This document shows, piece after piece, positions 19,285 to 28,918 of a DNA stretch of 64,000 nucleotides. The position numbers were made by a program, and so were the translations under genes. The stretch spans positions 57,845-121,844 of the forward strand of contig CAJBNH010000189.1 of NCBI GenBank assembly GCA_903955385.1, read 5' to 3'. The notes beneath the pieces are model-generated. The model was not told where the DNA came from, searched no databases, and saw only the letters and a program-made list of their open reading frames with translations. This DNA comes from an uncultured Myxococcales bacterium (GTDB taxonomy: Bacteria > Myxococcota_A > UBA9042). Position 1 is the stretch's first letter. Every line of letters starts with the position of its first letter.

Positions 19285-20139
19285 GTGACCCCCGATCCTG
19301 CCGAACAGCCTGCGTCTCTCGTCAGCGTCGTCGTCGTGCGCGGTGGCGGTGACTTGGGCAGCGGCGTGGTGGTGGCGCTTCGTAGGGCGGGCTGGCCGGT
19401 GGTCGTTCAGGATCTGCCGCGTCCGACTGCCCTGCGCTTGACCGTTGCGTTTGCATCGGCGGCGCTGTCCGGCCGCGTGCAAGTGGGCGAGTTCACGGGA
19501 GTGCACGCGCCGACGCTCGACGCCGTTCATCAGTCGCTACAGTGCGGCGACGTGCCCGTTTGGACTGGCGATCTGACAGAATTGCTTGCGCAGTTGAGCC
19601 CGCACGCGTTGGTGGATGCGCGGTTGCGGGGCTTGAGCGACGCCGACCTGACCCCCGTCGTCGCGCCCGTGGTCGTTGCATTGGGTCCCGGCTGGCGCGC
19701 TGGCGAGCACTGCACCTACGTCATCGAAACCCAGCGGGGACCCGACTTGGGCCGCGTCCTCGACCACGGAACGGCGCAGTTGCACACGGGCATTCCCGGT
19801 GACGTGCAAGGGCTCACCAATGAACGACTTCTTCGCAGCCCTACGGCGGGCGTGCTGCGGCGCCGCAAGGAAATCGGCGACCTTGTCGAGGCTGGCGACG
19901 TGGTGGCCACCGTGGACGGGCAGCCTGTCGTGGCGGCGATCTCCGGCATGATTCGAGGCTTGCGACTCGACGGGCTGTGGATCGAGCAAGGTCGCAAGGT
20001 CGGTGACGTGGACCCGCGGAGGGACCGCACGCTGTTGGACGTGCCCAGCGACAAGGCAGAGCGGGTCGGCGCCGGCGTTGTCGAGGCGCTGCGCCGAGGC
20101 CCAGTGGACCCTAGCGATCGACACACAGCGAAGCCTTGA
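19285..20139 (+). CDS. yqeB: YqeB/EF2563-family selenium-dependent molybdenum hydroxylase accessory protein
   Basis: 284 aa, GTG start with AGGA 7 bp upstream. The N-terminal VVVRGGGDLGSGV and the downstream QDLPRPTALRLTVAFASA are the signature of the family defined by E. coli YqeB and Enterococcus EF2563. These occur with selenium-dependent molybdenum hydroxylases and XdhC-like factors. The C-terminal half has TPTAGVLRRRKEIGDLVEAGDVVA-like segments. The biochemical role of the family is unproven (cofactor maturation is assumed). It precedes an amidohydrolase by 106 bp. No molybdenum hydroxylase subunit is visible in the window, so its client must be elsewhere. Confidence 0.82.
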   Translation: MTPDPAEQPASLVSVVVVRGGGDLGSGVVVALRRAGWPVVVQDLPRPTALRLTVAFASAALSGRVQVGEFTGVHAPTLDAVHQSLQCGDVPVWTGDLTELLAQLSPHALVDARLRGLSDADLTPVVAPVVVALGPGWRAGEHCTYVIETQRGPDLGRVLDHGTAQLHTGIPGDVQGLTNERLLRSPTAGVLRRRKEIGDLVEAGDVVATVDGQPVVAAISGMIRGLRLDGLWIEQGRKVGDVDPRRDRTLLDVPSDKAERVGAGVVEALRRGPVDPSDRHTAKP

Positions 20140-20245
20140 CGTCGCAAGGGACTTGTCGCACGGTGCTGCGCCGCGACCCCAGACCCGACCCAGCCCGACG
20201 AACTTCGGGCAGGTCCGGCGGACTGCCGACCAGGAGAATCCCCCC

Positions 20246-21715
20246 ATGCCCCGTTTCCTCCGCTCGCGTTACCTGCTGCCCTTGGGCGACACGCTCGGCC
20301 GCTCCACGCGCATCCAAGACGGCTACGTGCTGTGGCAGGGCGATCGCCTGCTGGAGGTCGGCGCGTACACGCCCGAGGTCGGTGAGCGTCTGGTGGCCGC
20401 ACACGGGCCGACGCTTGAGGTGATCGGTCGCAAGGACGCGCAAGGTCCCGCCACGCTTGCGGATCTGGTGCAGCTGCCGGGCGTCGTGCTGCCGGGCTTC
20501 GTCAAGTGCCATGGCCACGACCACGAGCCGCCCATCATCGGTCTGGTCAAGGACGTGCCGCTGACCAAGTGGCTGGACGGTATCGTCAATCCGTTCACGC
20601 GCTTCATGACCGAGGAGCGCGATCGGCTGGTCCAGCTGTTGGGTCGCACGCCGCAGCAGGTGTCGTACTTCAAGGCGCGGCTGGACGACCTGTCCTACGG
20701 CATCACTACCGCGATGACGCACCACTGCAACTACTCGAAGTATTTTGCGGATGATCTGGTGGCGTCGGCGGAGGCCGCGGGCACTCGCCTCATCGCGGCG
20801 GTCGGCAGTCAGGATCGGCACTACTACGCCGCCATCCTCGACACGCCAGCGCAGGCGGTGGCCCGACTCGACGGCTACCACGCCAAGCACGCGGGCAAGG
20901 CGCGCATCCAGGTGATCCCCGGCCCCGACCAGCTGTTTTCGAATGGCCCCGAGATGCTGCAGGCGCAGAAGGCTTGGGCACGCGAGCACGGCACGCTGTT
21001 TCACTGTCACAGCGCCGAAGAGAAGGCGACGACCGCGTGGTTCCGCCAGACGTACGGCGAGACAGAGGTCGAGTACGCGTTGCGGATCGGCATCCTGGAC
21101 GAGCACACCGTGCTGGCCCATCAGGTGCACACCACCGACGGCGACCTGGAGATCCTGGCCCGCACCGGCACGCGCATCGTCCACAACCCGCTGGCCAACA
21201 CCATTCTCGGGTCGGGCATGCCGCCCATCATGGGGATGCTGGAGAAGGGCATTCCGGTCGCTGTCTCGACCGATGGCTCTGGCAGCGCCGACAATCAGAA
21301 CATCCTCGCGGCGGCACGACTGGCCTCGCAGTATCAGAAGGCCCTGCACTGCAACGCGGAATTCCTGCCGGCGCAGCAGGTGCTCGAGATGATCACGATC
21401 GACGCGGCGGCGGTTCTGGGCGTGAACGCCGGTAGTCTCGAGCCCGGCAAGGCGGCGGATCTGGTGCTGCTGGGCCTCGACAAGCCGAACATGGTGCCCA
21501 CGCGGCTGAACAACGTCGTCGAGAACCTGATCTGGGCTTCCGACGGCAGCGAAGTGCGGTTGGTCGTGGCAGGTGGTGAGGTGGTGCGCGAGGGCGACCG
21601 CTACCTGACGCTCGATGCCGACCGCATTCTGCGCGACGTGACCGTGCTGGCTGAGGAATACGACCGCTGGTCTGCCACCGCGCCCGCGCTCAGCGGCACC
21701 GGCGTCAACGTCTGA
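20246..21715 (+). CDS. Metal-dependent amidohydrolase (SsnA/TrzA-like)
   Basis: 489 aa, ATG with AGGAG about 9 bp upstream. The metal site is clear: HGHDH in LPGFVKCHGHDHEP replaces the usual H-x-H, followed by His in LFHCHSAEEK, His in VLAHQVH and Asp in VAVSTDGSGSADNQN. The C-terminal composite beta-domain (LEPGKAADLVLLGLD) is typical. Relatives deaminate or hydrolyse purines, pyrimidines and N-heterocycles. With yqeB upstream and ssnA/ygfK nearby, nucleobase breakdown is a reasonable guess, but no substrate is fixed. Most sequence outside the metal motifs differs from the second amidohydrolase at 33.4 kb. Confidence 0.85.
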   Translation: MPRFLRSRYLLPLGDTLGRSTRIQDGYVLWQGDRLLEVGAYTPEVGERLVAAHGPTLEVIGRKDAQGPATLADLVQLPGVVLPGFVKCHGHDHEPPIIGLVKDVPLTKWLDGIVNPFTRFMTEERDRLVQLLGRTPQQVSYFKARLDDLSYGITTAMTHHCNYSKYFADDLVASAEAAGTRLIAAVGSQDRHYYAAILDTPAQAVARLDGYHAKHAGKARIQVIPGPDQLFSNGPEMLQAQKAWAREHGTLFHCHSAEEKATTAWFRQTYGETEVEYALRIGILDEHTVLAHQVHTTDGDLEILARTGTRIVHNPLANTILGSGMPPIMGMLEKGIPVAVSTDGSGSADNQNILAAARLASQYQKALHCNAEFLPAQQVLEMITIDAAAVLGVNAGSLEPGKAADLVLLGLDKPNMVPTRLNNVVENLIWASDGSEVRLVVAGGEVVREGDRYLTLDADRILRDVTVLAEEYDRWSATAPALSGTGVNV

Positions 21716-21816
21716 CCGTCCGACAGTCCGAACGTCCCGCCTCGACAGCGTTGACCCGCCCAGACTGCCGGGCCACCATCCAGCTCTCCGTAGCGTCAAG
21801 GGTTTTGGACACGACG

Positions 21817-23751
21817 TCAGACGCCGTGGCGGCGCATCCCGGCCCTGCGCCGAAGCAGTCTGGTCAGGCCCGCCAGTGCAAGCAGCAGCAGCGCGCCATC
21901 CGGCAAAGCGGAGTGGGATGCGGAGCAGCCAGCGCCGTTCGACGCCACCAGCGCGTTCACCGGCACACCACTTCCGCCGCCGTCGCCCGTAGGCAGCCCG
22001 TCGCGCAGCGATCCATCGGTCGTTGTCGTGGCATCGCCAGAGGGCGGGAAGAAGTCGTTCGGATCGAAGGACAAACCACCGCACAAACCGAACTTGCACG
22101 GCGAGTCCTCGGGGCAGGGCAGCAGCTTGGCCTCCCCGCCCGTACAGGGGCTGGTCAACTGCACCGCGCTGCCCACGCAGCTGGCCTTGATGGGCTGGTC
22201 GCCGCCCGAGTGGGTGCAGGCGCCGTCCTCGCAGCCGTCCTGCGTACACGTCTCGCCGTCGTCGCAGCTCTGTGCGGCGCCAGCGGTACATGCGCCGGCA
22301 AAGCAGCTGTCGCCCACGGTGCAGCCGTCGCCGTCGTCGCAGGCCCCGTCGGTGGCGATGGCGGTGCAGGTTCCGTCCTGGCAGCTGTCTGAGGTGCACG
22401 GGTTGGCGTCGTCGCAAGGCTTGGGGGCGCCCGCGCACACGCCGTCCGCGCACGCGTCGGCGTAGGTGCAGGCGTTGCCGTCGTTGCAGCTGCCGGTTTG
22501 CGCGACGTGGGTGCACTGCCCTCCCAGACAGGCGTCGCTGGTGCAAGGATTGCCGTCGTCGCAACCGAAGCTGGGGCCAGCGAGGCAGCCGCTGTTTGCG
22601 CACATGTCACCGGCCGAGCAGGGGTTGCCATCGTCGCACGGGGCCGCGTTTGGGACGTGCTGGCAGGTACCATTGACGCACGGGTCGTCTGTGCACGGGT
22701 TGCCGTCGTTGCAGTCGGCGCACGCGGGCACCCCGCAGACGGCGCTGCCTGGGCCGGACTGTCCCGGCAGCTGGGAGCACGGTTGGTCTGGCGGGCAGGG
22801 GACCTCGGTCAGGCCACCCTTGGCATCACACCGCAAGCGCTTGCCCTGGAAGCAGAGGTCGCCCGCGGTGGGAACCGTGCTGGGGCTGGCCGCGCAGAAC
22901 GCCGAGATGCAGGTTGCGGGGCCGCCCAGCACGGTCGAACACCACGCACCGTAGGCACCGCAGTCGCCGGGGTCCTTGAGGCTGCCGTTGTCGCAGGTCG
23001 CAAACGTCCCGCCTTTCTCATCCGGCGTGCACACTTGCGTCACGCCCGTGGCGGGGCACAAGCTTGACACGCAGCGCACGCCCAAGCTGTCAGCGACACA
23101 ACTGGCGGCCGATGCGGCGCAGTCGACCTTGTCGCACTTGGCGTCGACGGTGGCGGTGCCCTCACAGTGGGGTTGGCAGGTCGCTGCGGTCTGCAGCAGC
23201 TTGCGCTGGCGGGCGCCGTAGTCCGCGCTGACCGACCGCAGGCCGTACACGCAGCCCGACGCGCAGCCCTTGCACTCGTAGGCGTACACGCTGCCCCACG
23301 GATCTCCCTTGTGATACAAGAAGATATGCCCTGCACCGTTCTTGTTGTAGGTAAACGCGTCGGCCTTCTGGACGTCGCCTTTGGCGATTTTGCTCCACCA
23401 GGTCTCTTGGTTGGTGAAGTTGGCGGTGCTGTACGGGTGGTAGTACGTGTCCAGCGCAGTAGGCTTGTCGACCTGCCACGCCTTGCCCACGAAGCCGCTG
23501 CAGTCGGCGCCCCAGGGTCCCGAGTGGGTGCAGTCCGGGCAGCCGTCGGCCCCAGTCGGGGTGCATGTTCCCTTCGCGGTCGCCCCCGGCTGCCACTTGG
23601 CGCCGCCCCACCAATAGCTGAAGCCGACGACGGTCTTGCCCAGGGCCATGACTGCGTCGCGCGTCATCGGCTCGGGCTTGGCCAGGGCGGGCGGCGTCCA
23701 CGTGAGCGCCATCGCCACCAGCAACAAAAAAGCCAGGCGTTTTGCGATCAT
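21817..23751 (-). CDS. Exported NlpC/P60-like peptidase with Cys-rich repeats and MYXO-CTERM-like tail
   Basis: 644 aa. A signal peptide (residues 1-24) is followed by an NlpC/P60-like domain with Cys84 in GADCSGF and His142 in GAGHIFLY, the positions of the Cys/His pair. Cys-rich modules follow, including CTDC-like units similar to those of the giant lipoprotein. The C-terminus is CSASHSALPDG, a Leu/Ala-rich helix and then RRRAG, a MYXO-CTERM-like sorting signal. I infer a cell-wall amidase or endopeptidase held at the surface. ATG 23751 overlaps the stop of the upstream lipoprotein gene (ATGA) and has AGAGGTGG before it. Confidence 0.8.
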   Translation of the reverse strand: MIAKRLAFLLLVAMALTWTPPALAKPEPMTRDAVMALGKTVVGFSYWWGGAKWQPGATAKGTCTPTGADGCPDCTHSGPWGADCSGFVGKAWQVDKPTALDTYYHPYSTANFTNQETWWSKIAKGDVQKADAFTYNKNGAGHIFLYHKGDPWGSVYAYECKGCASGCVYGLRSVSADYGARQRKLLQTAATCQPHCEGTATVDAKCDKVDCAASAASCVADSLGVRCVSSLCPATGVTQVCTPDEKGGTFATCDNGSLKDPGDCGAYGAWCSTVLGGPATCISAFCAASPSTVPTAGDLCFQGKRLRCDAKGGLTEVPCPPDQPCSQLPGQSGPGSAVCGVPACADCNDGNPCTDDPCVNGTCQHVPNAAPCDDGNPCSAGDMCANSGCLAGPSFGCDDGNPCTSDACLGGQCTHVAQTGSCNDGNACTYADACADGVCAGAPKPCDDANPCTSDSCQDGTCTAIATDGACDDGDGCTVGDSCFAGACTAGAAQSCDDGETCTQDGCEDGACTHSGGDQPIKASCVGSAVQLTSPCTGGEAKLLPCPEDSPCKFGLCGGLSFDPNDFFPPSGDATTTTDGSLRDGLPTGDGGGSGVPVNALVASNGAGCSASHSALPDGALLLLALAGLTRLLRRRAGMRRHGV

Positions 23752-24881
23752 GGCGCCCACCTCTCGATGCGCAGGCCAGACTCACCGCGGCACATGCTGT
23801 ACAGGGCGCCGTCGCCTCCGATGCGGGCGGTGCGGAACTGCTCCTCGGGGCCGATGGGAGGGCACAACGTCAGGCGCTGCACCTCGCGACCGGTCGCATC
23901 GACTGCGACGGCCATGCGACCTCGCTCGACCGGAGCGTCCTCTCCCGGCACAAAGCGAGCCAGGTCGACGACCACCCACGTTCGCCCCGTCGCGTCAAAG
24001 GACACGTCGGCGATGGCCCAGATCGGCAGCGGCAGCTTGAGGTCCGCCACCCACTTCGGCGCGGTCTGGGGGCGGTGGGGCAGTGCAAGCGCCTGCAGCA
24101 CCACACGATTCGGCGGCACCCGCAGCGCCTTGACCGCGCGCTGCCCGCCCGGCGCCACCCGTCCGGGCAGCAAGGGCCGCACCGGATCCGGCACCCCGGC
24201 AGAGTTCGACACCCGCACCAAGGTTGCGTGTTCAACCTCGACCCACAGACCATCGCCGCGCTGCCACAAGGCCGACACCGCGCCGGGCTCAGCAATGCCG
24301 CTTCCCGACAGGGCTACATCGGCCCGTGTCACTCCCGTCGCCGCGTCGACCAGGCGCGCCGACTTCGACACGAAGCGATCCAGCAGCCAAAGACCGTCCG
24401 TCGGGGTCAGCGCAAGATCTTGAGACGTCGCAGATACTTGTACAGACCCCAGCTGGGTCACGCCGCCGTCGGTTGCCACACGCAGCCGCTGCACCCGCCC
24501 GTTGACCTGGTCCAGCAGCCACACAGCGCCGTCCGGGGCGACGTCGAGGGCCATCGGCGCCTCCGGGTTCTGCTCGGCGGCCCAGCGCCGCCCCGCCTGA
24601 CCGGGGGCAGCTCCCCAAGGCAGGTCGGCAACCCAGGACCGATGCCACGCGCCCTGAGACGCGAGGGCCGGGGTAGGCTTGGCGGCAATCGTCGCAGCGC
24701 CCGGACCCAGCGTCGGCGTCGCGGAGGGCCCATGGACAGAGGCAGCCGGTGCGCCGACGTTGGTGGTCGGTGGCGTTTGGGAGGGCACCGAGGCCCGCGG
24801 TTGACACGAGGCGAGCGCGAGTCCGGTGACCAGCGCCAATACCCAGTGCAGACGGCGGGTTCCAAAGGCTGGCGCGGCCAT
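23748..24881 (-). CDS. Lipoprotein with beta-propeller-like repeats
   Basis: 377 aa. The signal peptide ends at ALASC (lipobox). A Pro/Thr/Ala linker runs to about residue 75. The remainder contains repeated strands such as ALDVAPDGAVWLLDQVNGRVQRL and LALTPTDGLWLLDRF, resembling NHL/SMP-30-type propeller blades. No catalytic residues are evident. Its TGA stop overlaps the ATG of the NlpC-like gene by ATGA, so the two are translationally coupled and may act together at the surface. AGGAG lies 8 bp before ATG 24881. Confidence 0.72.
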   Translation of the reverse strand: MAAPAFGTRRLHWVLALVTGLALASCQPRASVPSQTPPTTNVGAPAASVHGPSATPTLGPGAATIAAKPTPALASQGAWHRSWVADLPWGAAPGQAGRRWAAEQNPEAPMALDVAPDGAVWLLDQVNGRVQRLRVATDGGVTQLGSVQVSATSQDLALTPTDGLWLLDRFVSKSARLVDAATGVTRADVALSGSGIAEPGAVSALWQRGDGLWVEVEHATLVRVSNSAGVPDPVRPLLPGRVAPGGQRAVKALRVPPNRVVLQALALPHRPQTAPKWVADLKLPLPIWAIADVSFDATGRTWVVVDLARFVPGEDAPVERGRMAVAVDATGREVQRLTLCPPIGPEEQFRTARIGGDGALYSMCRGESGLRIERWAP

Positions 24882-24905
24882 GCGTGACTCCTGCCGGGCA
24901 AAGGG

Positions 24906-26486
24906 CTAGTCGAGGTTGTAGAACAGCTGACACAACGGCTTTTGACAGGTCGGATCGGTCATGCCCTTGTCGCAGTACAGGCCGGGGCTGCAGTCGAACA
25001 GGCAGCCTTCGCCTTGCTTGGGCATGGGCGCGCACCGCAGCGTCCCAACGCCGTCCGGCACGCAGGAGCCTTGCGGGCCGCATTCGTTGCCGTCCTTGCA
25101 CTTCTCGCCCGTTGCCAGGACCTTCGCGCACTTGCCGAGCGTGTAGCTGCAGAACAGGCCGTCCTGACACGCATCGTTCTCACACTTGTCGCCTTCCGCC
25201 AGCTTGAGCACGCAGAAGCTGCCGGACGGCCCGAACGCGCACGCCAAGTCGCCGCCCTTGCCGTCGCCGGTCACGTCGGCCTGGCTGCACTTCGACGGAT
25301 TGGCACACGCTTCGCCCTTGCCCGGCGGGGGCTTGCAGACAAACGTGTCGGCCTGACAGGCAAGGCCCTCACCGCACACGAATGGCCCCATCTCGCCCAT
25401 CGCACACGGCTGGCCGTCGCTGGGCATCGCCTCGCAGGTCTGCTTCTCCTGACTGCAGGCCAGACCGTTCGCGCAGCCGGTGCCATTCGCGCACGGCAGT
25501 CCCAACCCGGGCAGCGGCTGGCACTTGCCCTCCTGACACGTCAGGCCCGACAGGCACTCGCCGTCCTGGGTGCAGGGCGCCCCGTCCGCCTTCTGCGGCG
25601 CGCACGCGTTGTAGTACGGCCCCAGACACTTGCCGCCGTTGCCGCAGGACTCGCCCGCAGTGCAGGTCGTCTGAGGAATCGCGCACTTGCCCTCGATGCA
25701 CGCGAGCATCAAGCCGCAGTCCTCGTCTTGGCCGCAGGTCGCGCCCGCCTCGCTGGGGGCGGTGCACTTGCTCGAAAGGCACTGCGTCAGTGGGGGGCAT
25801 TCGGCGTTCGTCGTGCAGGGTTCGCCCACGGCGTGGGTGCTGATGCACACGTGGGTGTCCGGATAGCACACCCGCGACGCGCACTCACCGTGGCTCTGGC
25901 ACGGGCTGCCGTCGGCCAGGCCCGCAGCCCCGCACTTGCCGGACACGCAGCCGGTGCCGTCGGCGCACGGAGCTTCGGTGCTCATGCACGCTTCGGAGCC
26001 CTTGGCGGTCCACACCAACATGCCGCGGCAGGCGGTATAGGGGATGGCGTCTTTGGCGGCGACCATGCAAGCCGGCAGCGTCTTGTCCAGCCATTCCAGA
26101 CACTTGGAGACTTCAGCGGGGTCAAATCCGAGGGCCTGCGATTGGTCGACCATCTGACCGACCTTGTCCATGTCCTTTTGGCAAACGGACTGCATCTTGG
26201 CCAGGCAGTCCGCCGTCGACAGCGCGCCGCCCTTGGGAGCGCCGCAGCCGCAGCTCGCCGCCCGGTCGCACGCCCACTGGGCCCACGGGTCGCAAAAGGC
26301 CGAGAGGTTCAGCACCAGCGCAGGCGTCGTCGCGTCGGCATCGGTCGTTGCGTCTGCGACGTCCTGAACTGTCTCTTGCGCGGTGTCGGCCACCGTGTCG
26401 GTCGCATCCGGATTGGTGGAGGCCGTCGTGCTGCCCCCTGAACACGCCGCGAACAAAATCGTGCAGATGAACCAGACCTTGCGCAT
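24906..26486 (-). CDS. Cys-rich (Dickkopf/EGF-like spaced) lipoprotein
   Basis: 526 aa. The signal peptide ends at LFAAC. An acidic Thr/Asp linker follows (TDTVADTAQETVQDVADATT). A globular region spans residues 60-160, with CDPWAQWACDRAASCGCG and CLAKMQSVC typical of myxobacterial lipoproteins. About ten short modules follow, of the form G-x-PC-x-x-x-x-C-x-x-x-x-x-C-x-x-x-x-C. Surface location and disulfide bonding are inferred; the function is unknown. The gene is 24 bp upstream of the propeller lipoprotein and probably heads a three-gene operon ending with the NlpC-like gene. GGAGG lies 7 bp before ATG 26486. Confidence 0.78.
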   Translation of the reverse strand: MRKVWFICTILFAACSGGSTTASTNPDATDTVADTAQETVQDVADATTDADATTPALVLNLSAFCDPWAQWACDRAASCGCGAPKGGALSTADCLAKMQSVCQKDMDKVGQMVDQSQALGFDPAEVSKCLEWLDKTLPACMVAAKDAIPYTACRGMLVWTAKGSEACMSTEAPCADGTGCVSGKCGAAGLADGSPCQSHGECASRVCYPDTHVCISTHAVGEPCTTNAECPPLTQCLSSKCTAPSEAGATCGQDEDCGLMLACIEGKCAIPQTTCTAGESCGNGGKCLGPYYNACAPQKADGAPCTQDGECLSGLTCQEGKCQPLPGLGLPCANGTGCANGLACSQEKQTCEAMPSDGQPCAMGEMGPFVCGEGLACQADTFVCKPPPGKGEACANPSKCSQADVTGDGKGGDLACAFGPSGSFCVLKLAEGDKCENDACQDGLFCSYTLGKCAKVLATGEKCKDGNECGPQGSCVPDGVGTLRCAPMPKQGEGCLFDCSPGLYCDKGMTDPTCQKPLCQLFYNLD

Positions 26487-26685
26487 TCCCCGTCCTCCCG
26501 TCCCGGCCCCCGGGAGGACCGCAGCTTGGCAGAAACTGGCCAGTGACGTCCACGGTCCACCGGTGCCTGTCATCCAACGGAGGTCTCGCCGCGGGAAATG
26601 ACTTGCGGGAAATCGTCGCCTTGCCGCGAGCTTGGCCGTCAGCTACAACCGTCGCAAGGGACAACTTGGCTAGAGGAGGCTCGCA

Positions 26686-28809
26686 ATGGCACGGCTGGGG
26701 TTGCGTTCTTGGACGTTGGGGTGTTTGGCGCTTCTGGTGGCGGTGCTGGCGGCAGCTCCCTCCAGCGCGGGCGTGCCGGGTCGGGTGCTGGTCGAGGGTT
26801 TGCTGACGAGCACCGGCGGTGGCCCGGCAGCCGACGGCAAGTACGAGATGACCTTTCGGATTTACGGTCAGGCGCAGGGCGGCGCGGCGCTGTGGCAAGA
26901 GGCGGCGCAGGCCGTGGATGTGGCGAACGGCAGCTTCTCTGCCGCCTTGGGTGCGACAGCCGCCATCGACCCGGCGCTGCTGGCCAACAACACATGGCTG
27001 GGGCTGCAGGTTGGCGAGGACCCGGAATTGACGCGCAAGCCGCTTGCCTCCGTGTTTCTGGCGCTGCGGGCCGCAGTGGCCGAGAACCTGTCGTGCACCG
27101 GGTGCGTGACCGAAGCGATGCTGGACCCGAAGCTGGTGTCGGACCTTGCGCGCAAGTCCGAGCTGTCCAACGTCGCCACCTCCGGCAAGTACGCCGACCT
27201 GCAAGGGACGCCCGACCTCTCGGGGTTCGCCCAGACCGCCTCTCTAGCCGACATCGCCACGACCGGTGCTTACGCCGACCTGACCGGCACGCCCAAGCTG
27301 GCGAAAGTGGCGACCACAGGTGCGTACGCCGATCTTGCCAGCCTGCCGACCCTGCCTGAGTTGGGCAAGGCATGTGGAACGGGCTTGGTCGTCAAGGGGT
27401 TGAAGGCAGACGGCAGCTATGAGTGCGTCCAGGCGTTCGACGCGGCGTCGGTGCCCAAGGACCTGCTGGATGAGGTCTCGAACGGCCTGCTGACCAACCA
27501 GTTCAACGAGGTCGCCGCCAGCACCAAGACCCCCGTCGAGATCACGGACAACAACCCGGTTGGCATCAGCGACCTGATCGAAGTGCCGGACTTCGGCACC
27601 GCGCAAGCGCTGACCGTCACGGCCGACATCGCCAACAGCGACACGACCAACCTGGTGGTCAACCTGATCGACCCGGCGGGGACCAAGTTCGTGCTGTGGA
27701 GCAAGACCGCCAAGGGCACGGCGGTAAAGACCACTTGGCCAACCGACACCAAGACCGTGTCGGGCGACCTGACGACTTGGGTGGGAAAGAACCCCAAGGG
27801 CAAGTGGTACTTGGAGGTCATCGATACGGCATTCCTCAACAACGCCAAGGACGGAGTCCTGAAGAGCTGGAGCATCCAGGTGCAGGTCATGGCCTCCAGC
27901 AAGGTCGGTGTGGGCGGCGGTCTGGTGCTGAAGAACGGCATCGAGCCGCCCTATGCGTGCGGAGCCACGGTTGCCGGGTCGCTGTACTTCGATACGAAGA
28001 TCAAGGCGGTGCGCTACTGCGACGGTGCGGTGTGGCGCAACCTGGCGGACAGCTGCGGCAACGGACTGCTGGACGCGAACGAGGAGTGCGACGACGGCAA
28101 CAACGCAGACGGCGACGGCTGCTCGTCGGTGTGTGCGGCCTCGACGGGGTACGCAAAGTCCAAGCCAGGCAGCTCATGTCTCGACATCCTGACCAAGGCC
28201 AAGGCTGAGGCGCTCACGCCCAAGAGCGGCGCGTACTGGATCAAGATCGGCGCAGGCAACCCGTTCCAAGTCTACTGCAACATGGTGGACTACGGTGGCG
28301 GCTGGACGCTGGTGCTGAAGGCGGGCCTCGGCGCCGACTTGGCCTCCGTCGACCGTGCAGGCGCCTTCGACGTGCCGGCAACGGACGCCGATCAGCCCAA
28401 CAACGGCGTGCTCCAGAAGATCTCCGACGCCAACATCAACCTGCTGCGCAAGGACTCAGGCGCGGCCATCGGCTACTGGGTCACGACGCCGGGCAGCGGA
28501 ACCGGCAAGTACGGTGCGGAGATCTTCCACCGCTCAGATTGCGTGTTCAAGATGAACCAAAACAGCTCGCAAGTGCGCGCGACATCGTGCCACCAGTGGA
28601 CGGTTTCCTATGCCGACTCGCCGAGTTGGAGTCAGGGCTGGCACTGGCACGCAAGCGATACCCAGGGCTACTCGTGGGCGTTCGGCTATGCCAATACGCT
28701 TACGTGCAACCAGGACGGCCGCGACTTGGGCACCCACGAGGGCGGGCACGCTCCGTTCCACCGCGGCTGGTGCGGCACGCAGGCATGGGGCATGGTCTAC
28801 GCGCGCTAA
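26686..28809 (+). CDS. Exported multidomain protein: P-domain, Myxococcus Cys-rich repeat, fibrinogen-like C-terminus
   Basis: 707 aa with a signal peptide (1-29) and GAGGAGG 6 bp before ATG. Residues 30-200 resemble the Ala/Gly-rich, coil-forming start of fibre-like proteins, with three tandem copies of ATTGAYADL-like segments. Residues 289-402 look like a proprotein-convertase P domain (SDLIEVPDFGTAQALTV; GKWYLEVIDTA). Residues 458-484 are a Myxococcus Cys-rich repeat (CGNGLLDANEECDDGNN). Residues from about 490 contain YCNMVDYGGGWTLVLKAG, the signature start of fibrinogen-related domains, with Trp/His/Cys-rich ends. Probably a secreted or surface adhesin or lectin. Confidence 0.8.
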   Translation: MARLGLRSWTLGCLALLVAVLAAAPSSAGVPGRVLVEGLLTSTGGGPAADGKYEMTFRIYGQAQGGAALWQEAAQAVDVANGSFSAALGATAAIDPALLANNTWLGLQVGEDPELTRKPLASVFLALRAAVAENLSCTGCVTEAMLDPKLVSDLARKSELSNVATSGKYADLQGTPDLSGFAQTASLADIATTGAYADLTGTPKLAKVATTGAYADLASLPTLPELGKACGTGLVVKGLKADGSYECVQAFDAASVPKDLLDEVSNGLLTNQFNEVAASTKTPVEITDNNPVGISDLIEVPDFGTAQALTVTADIANSDTTNLVVNLIDPAGTKFVLWSKTAKGTAVKTTWPTDTKTVSGDLTTWVGKNPKGKWYLEVIDTAFLNNAKDGVLKSWSIQVQVMASSKVGVGGGLVLKNGIEPPYACGATVAGSLYFDTKIKAVRYCDGAVWRNLADSCGNGLLDANEECDDGNNADGDGCSSVCAASTGYAKSKPGSSCLDILTKAKAEALTPKSGAYWIKIGAGNPFQVYCNMVDYGGGWTLVLKAGLGADLASVDRAGAFDVPATDADQPNNGVLQKISDANINLLRKDSGAAIGYWVTTPGSGTGKYGAEIFHRSDCVFKMNQNSSQVRATSCHQWTVSYADSPSWSQGWHWHASDTQGYSWAFGYANTLTCNQDGRDLGTHEGGHAPFHRGWCGTQAWGMVYAR

Positions 28810-28918
28810 GTACGCCCATCGCCGCGTGACACGCAGGTGATGATCTCGTCTTGGCCGCCTTGCTGCACCCGTGGTAGCCTCCGCCGCCCCCGTTCGGGGT
28901 CCAGCCGAGGTTCTGTTG

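Noticed and set aside
19285..20139. XdhC itself (xanthine dehydrogenase accessory factor)
   Set aside because: The N-terminal GGGDLGSGV and PRPTALRLTVAFA segments fit the YqeB/EF2563 family; the two-Cys pattern expected near the start of XdhC is not seen.
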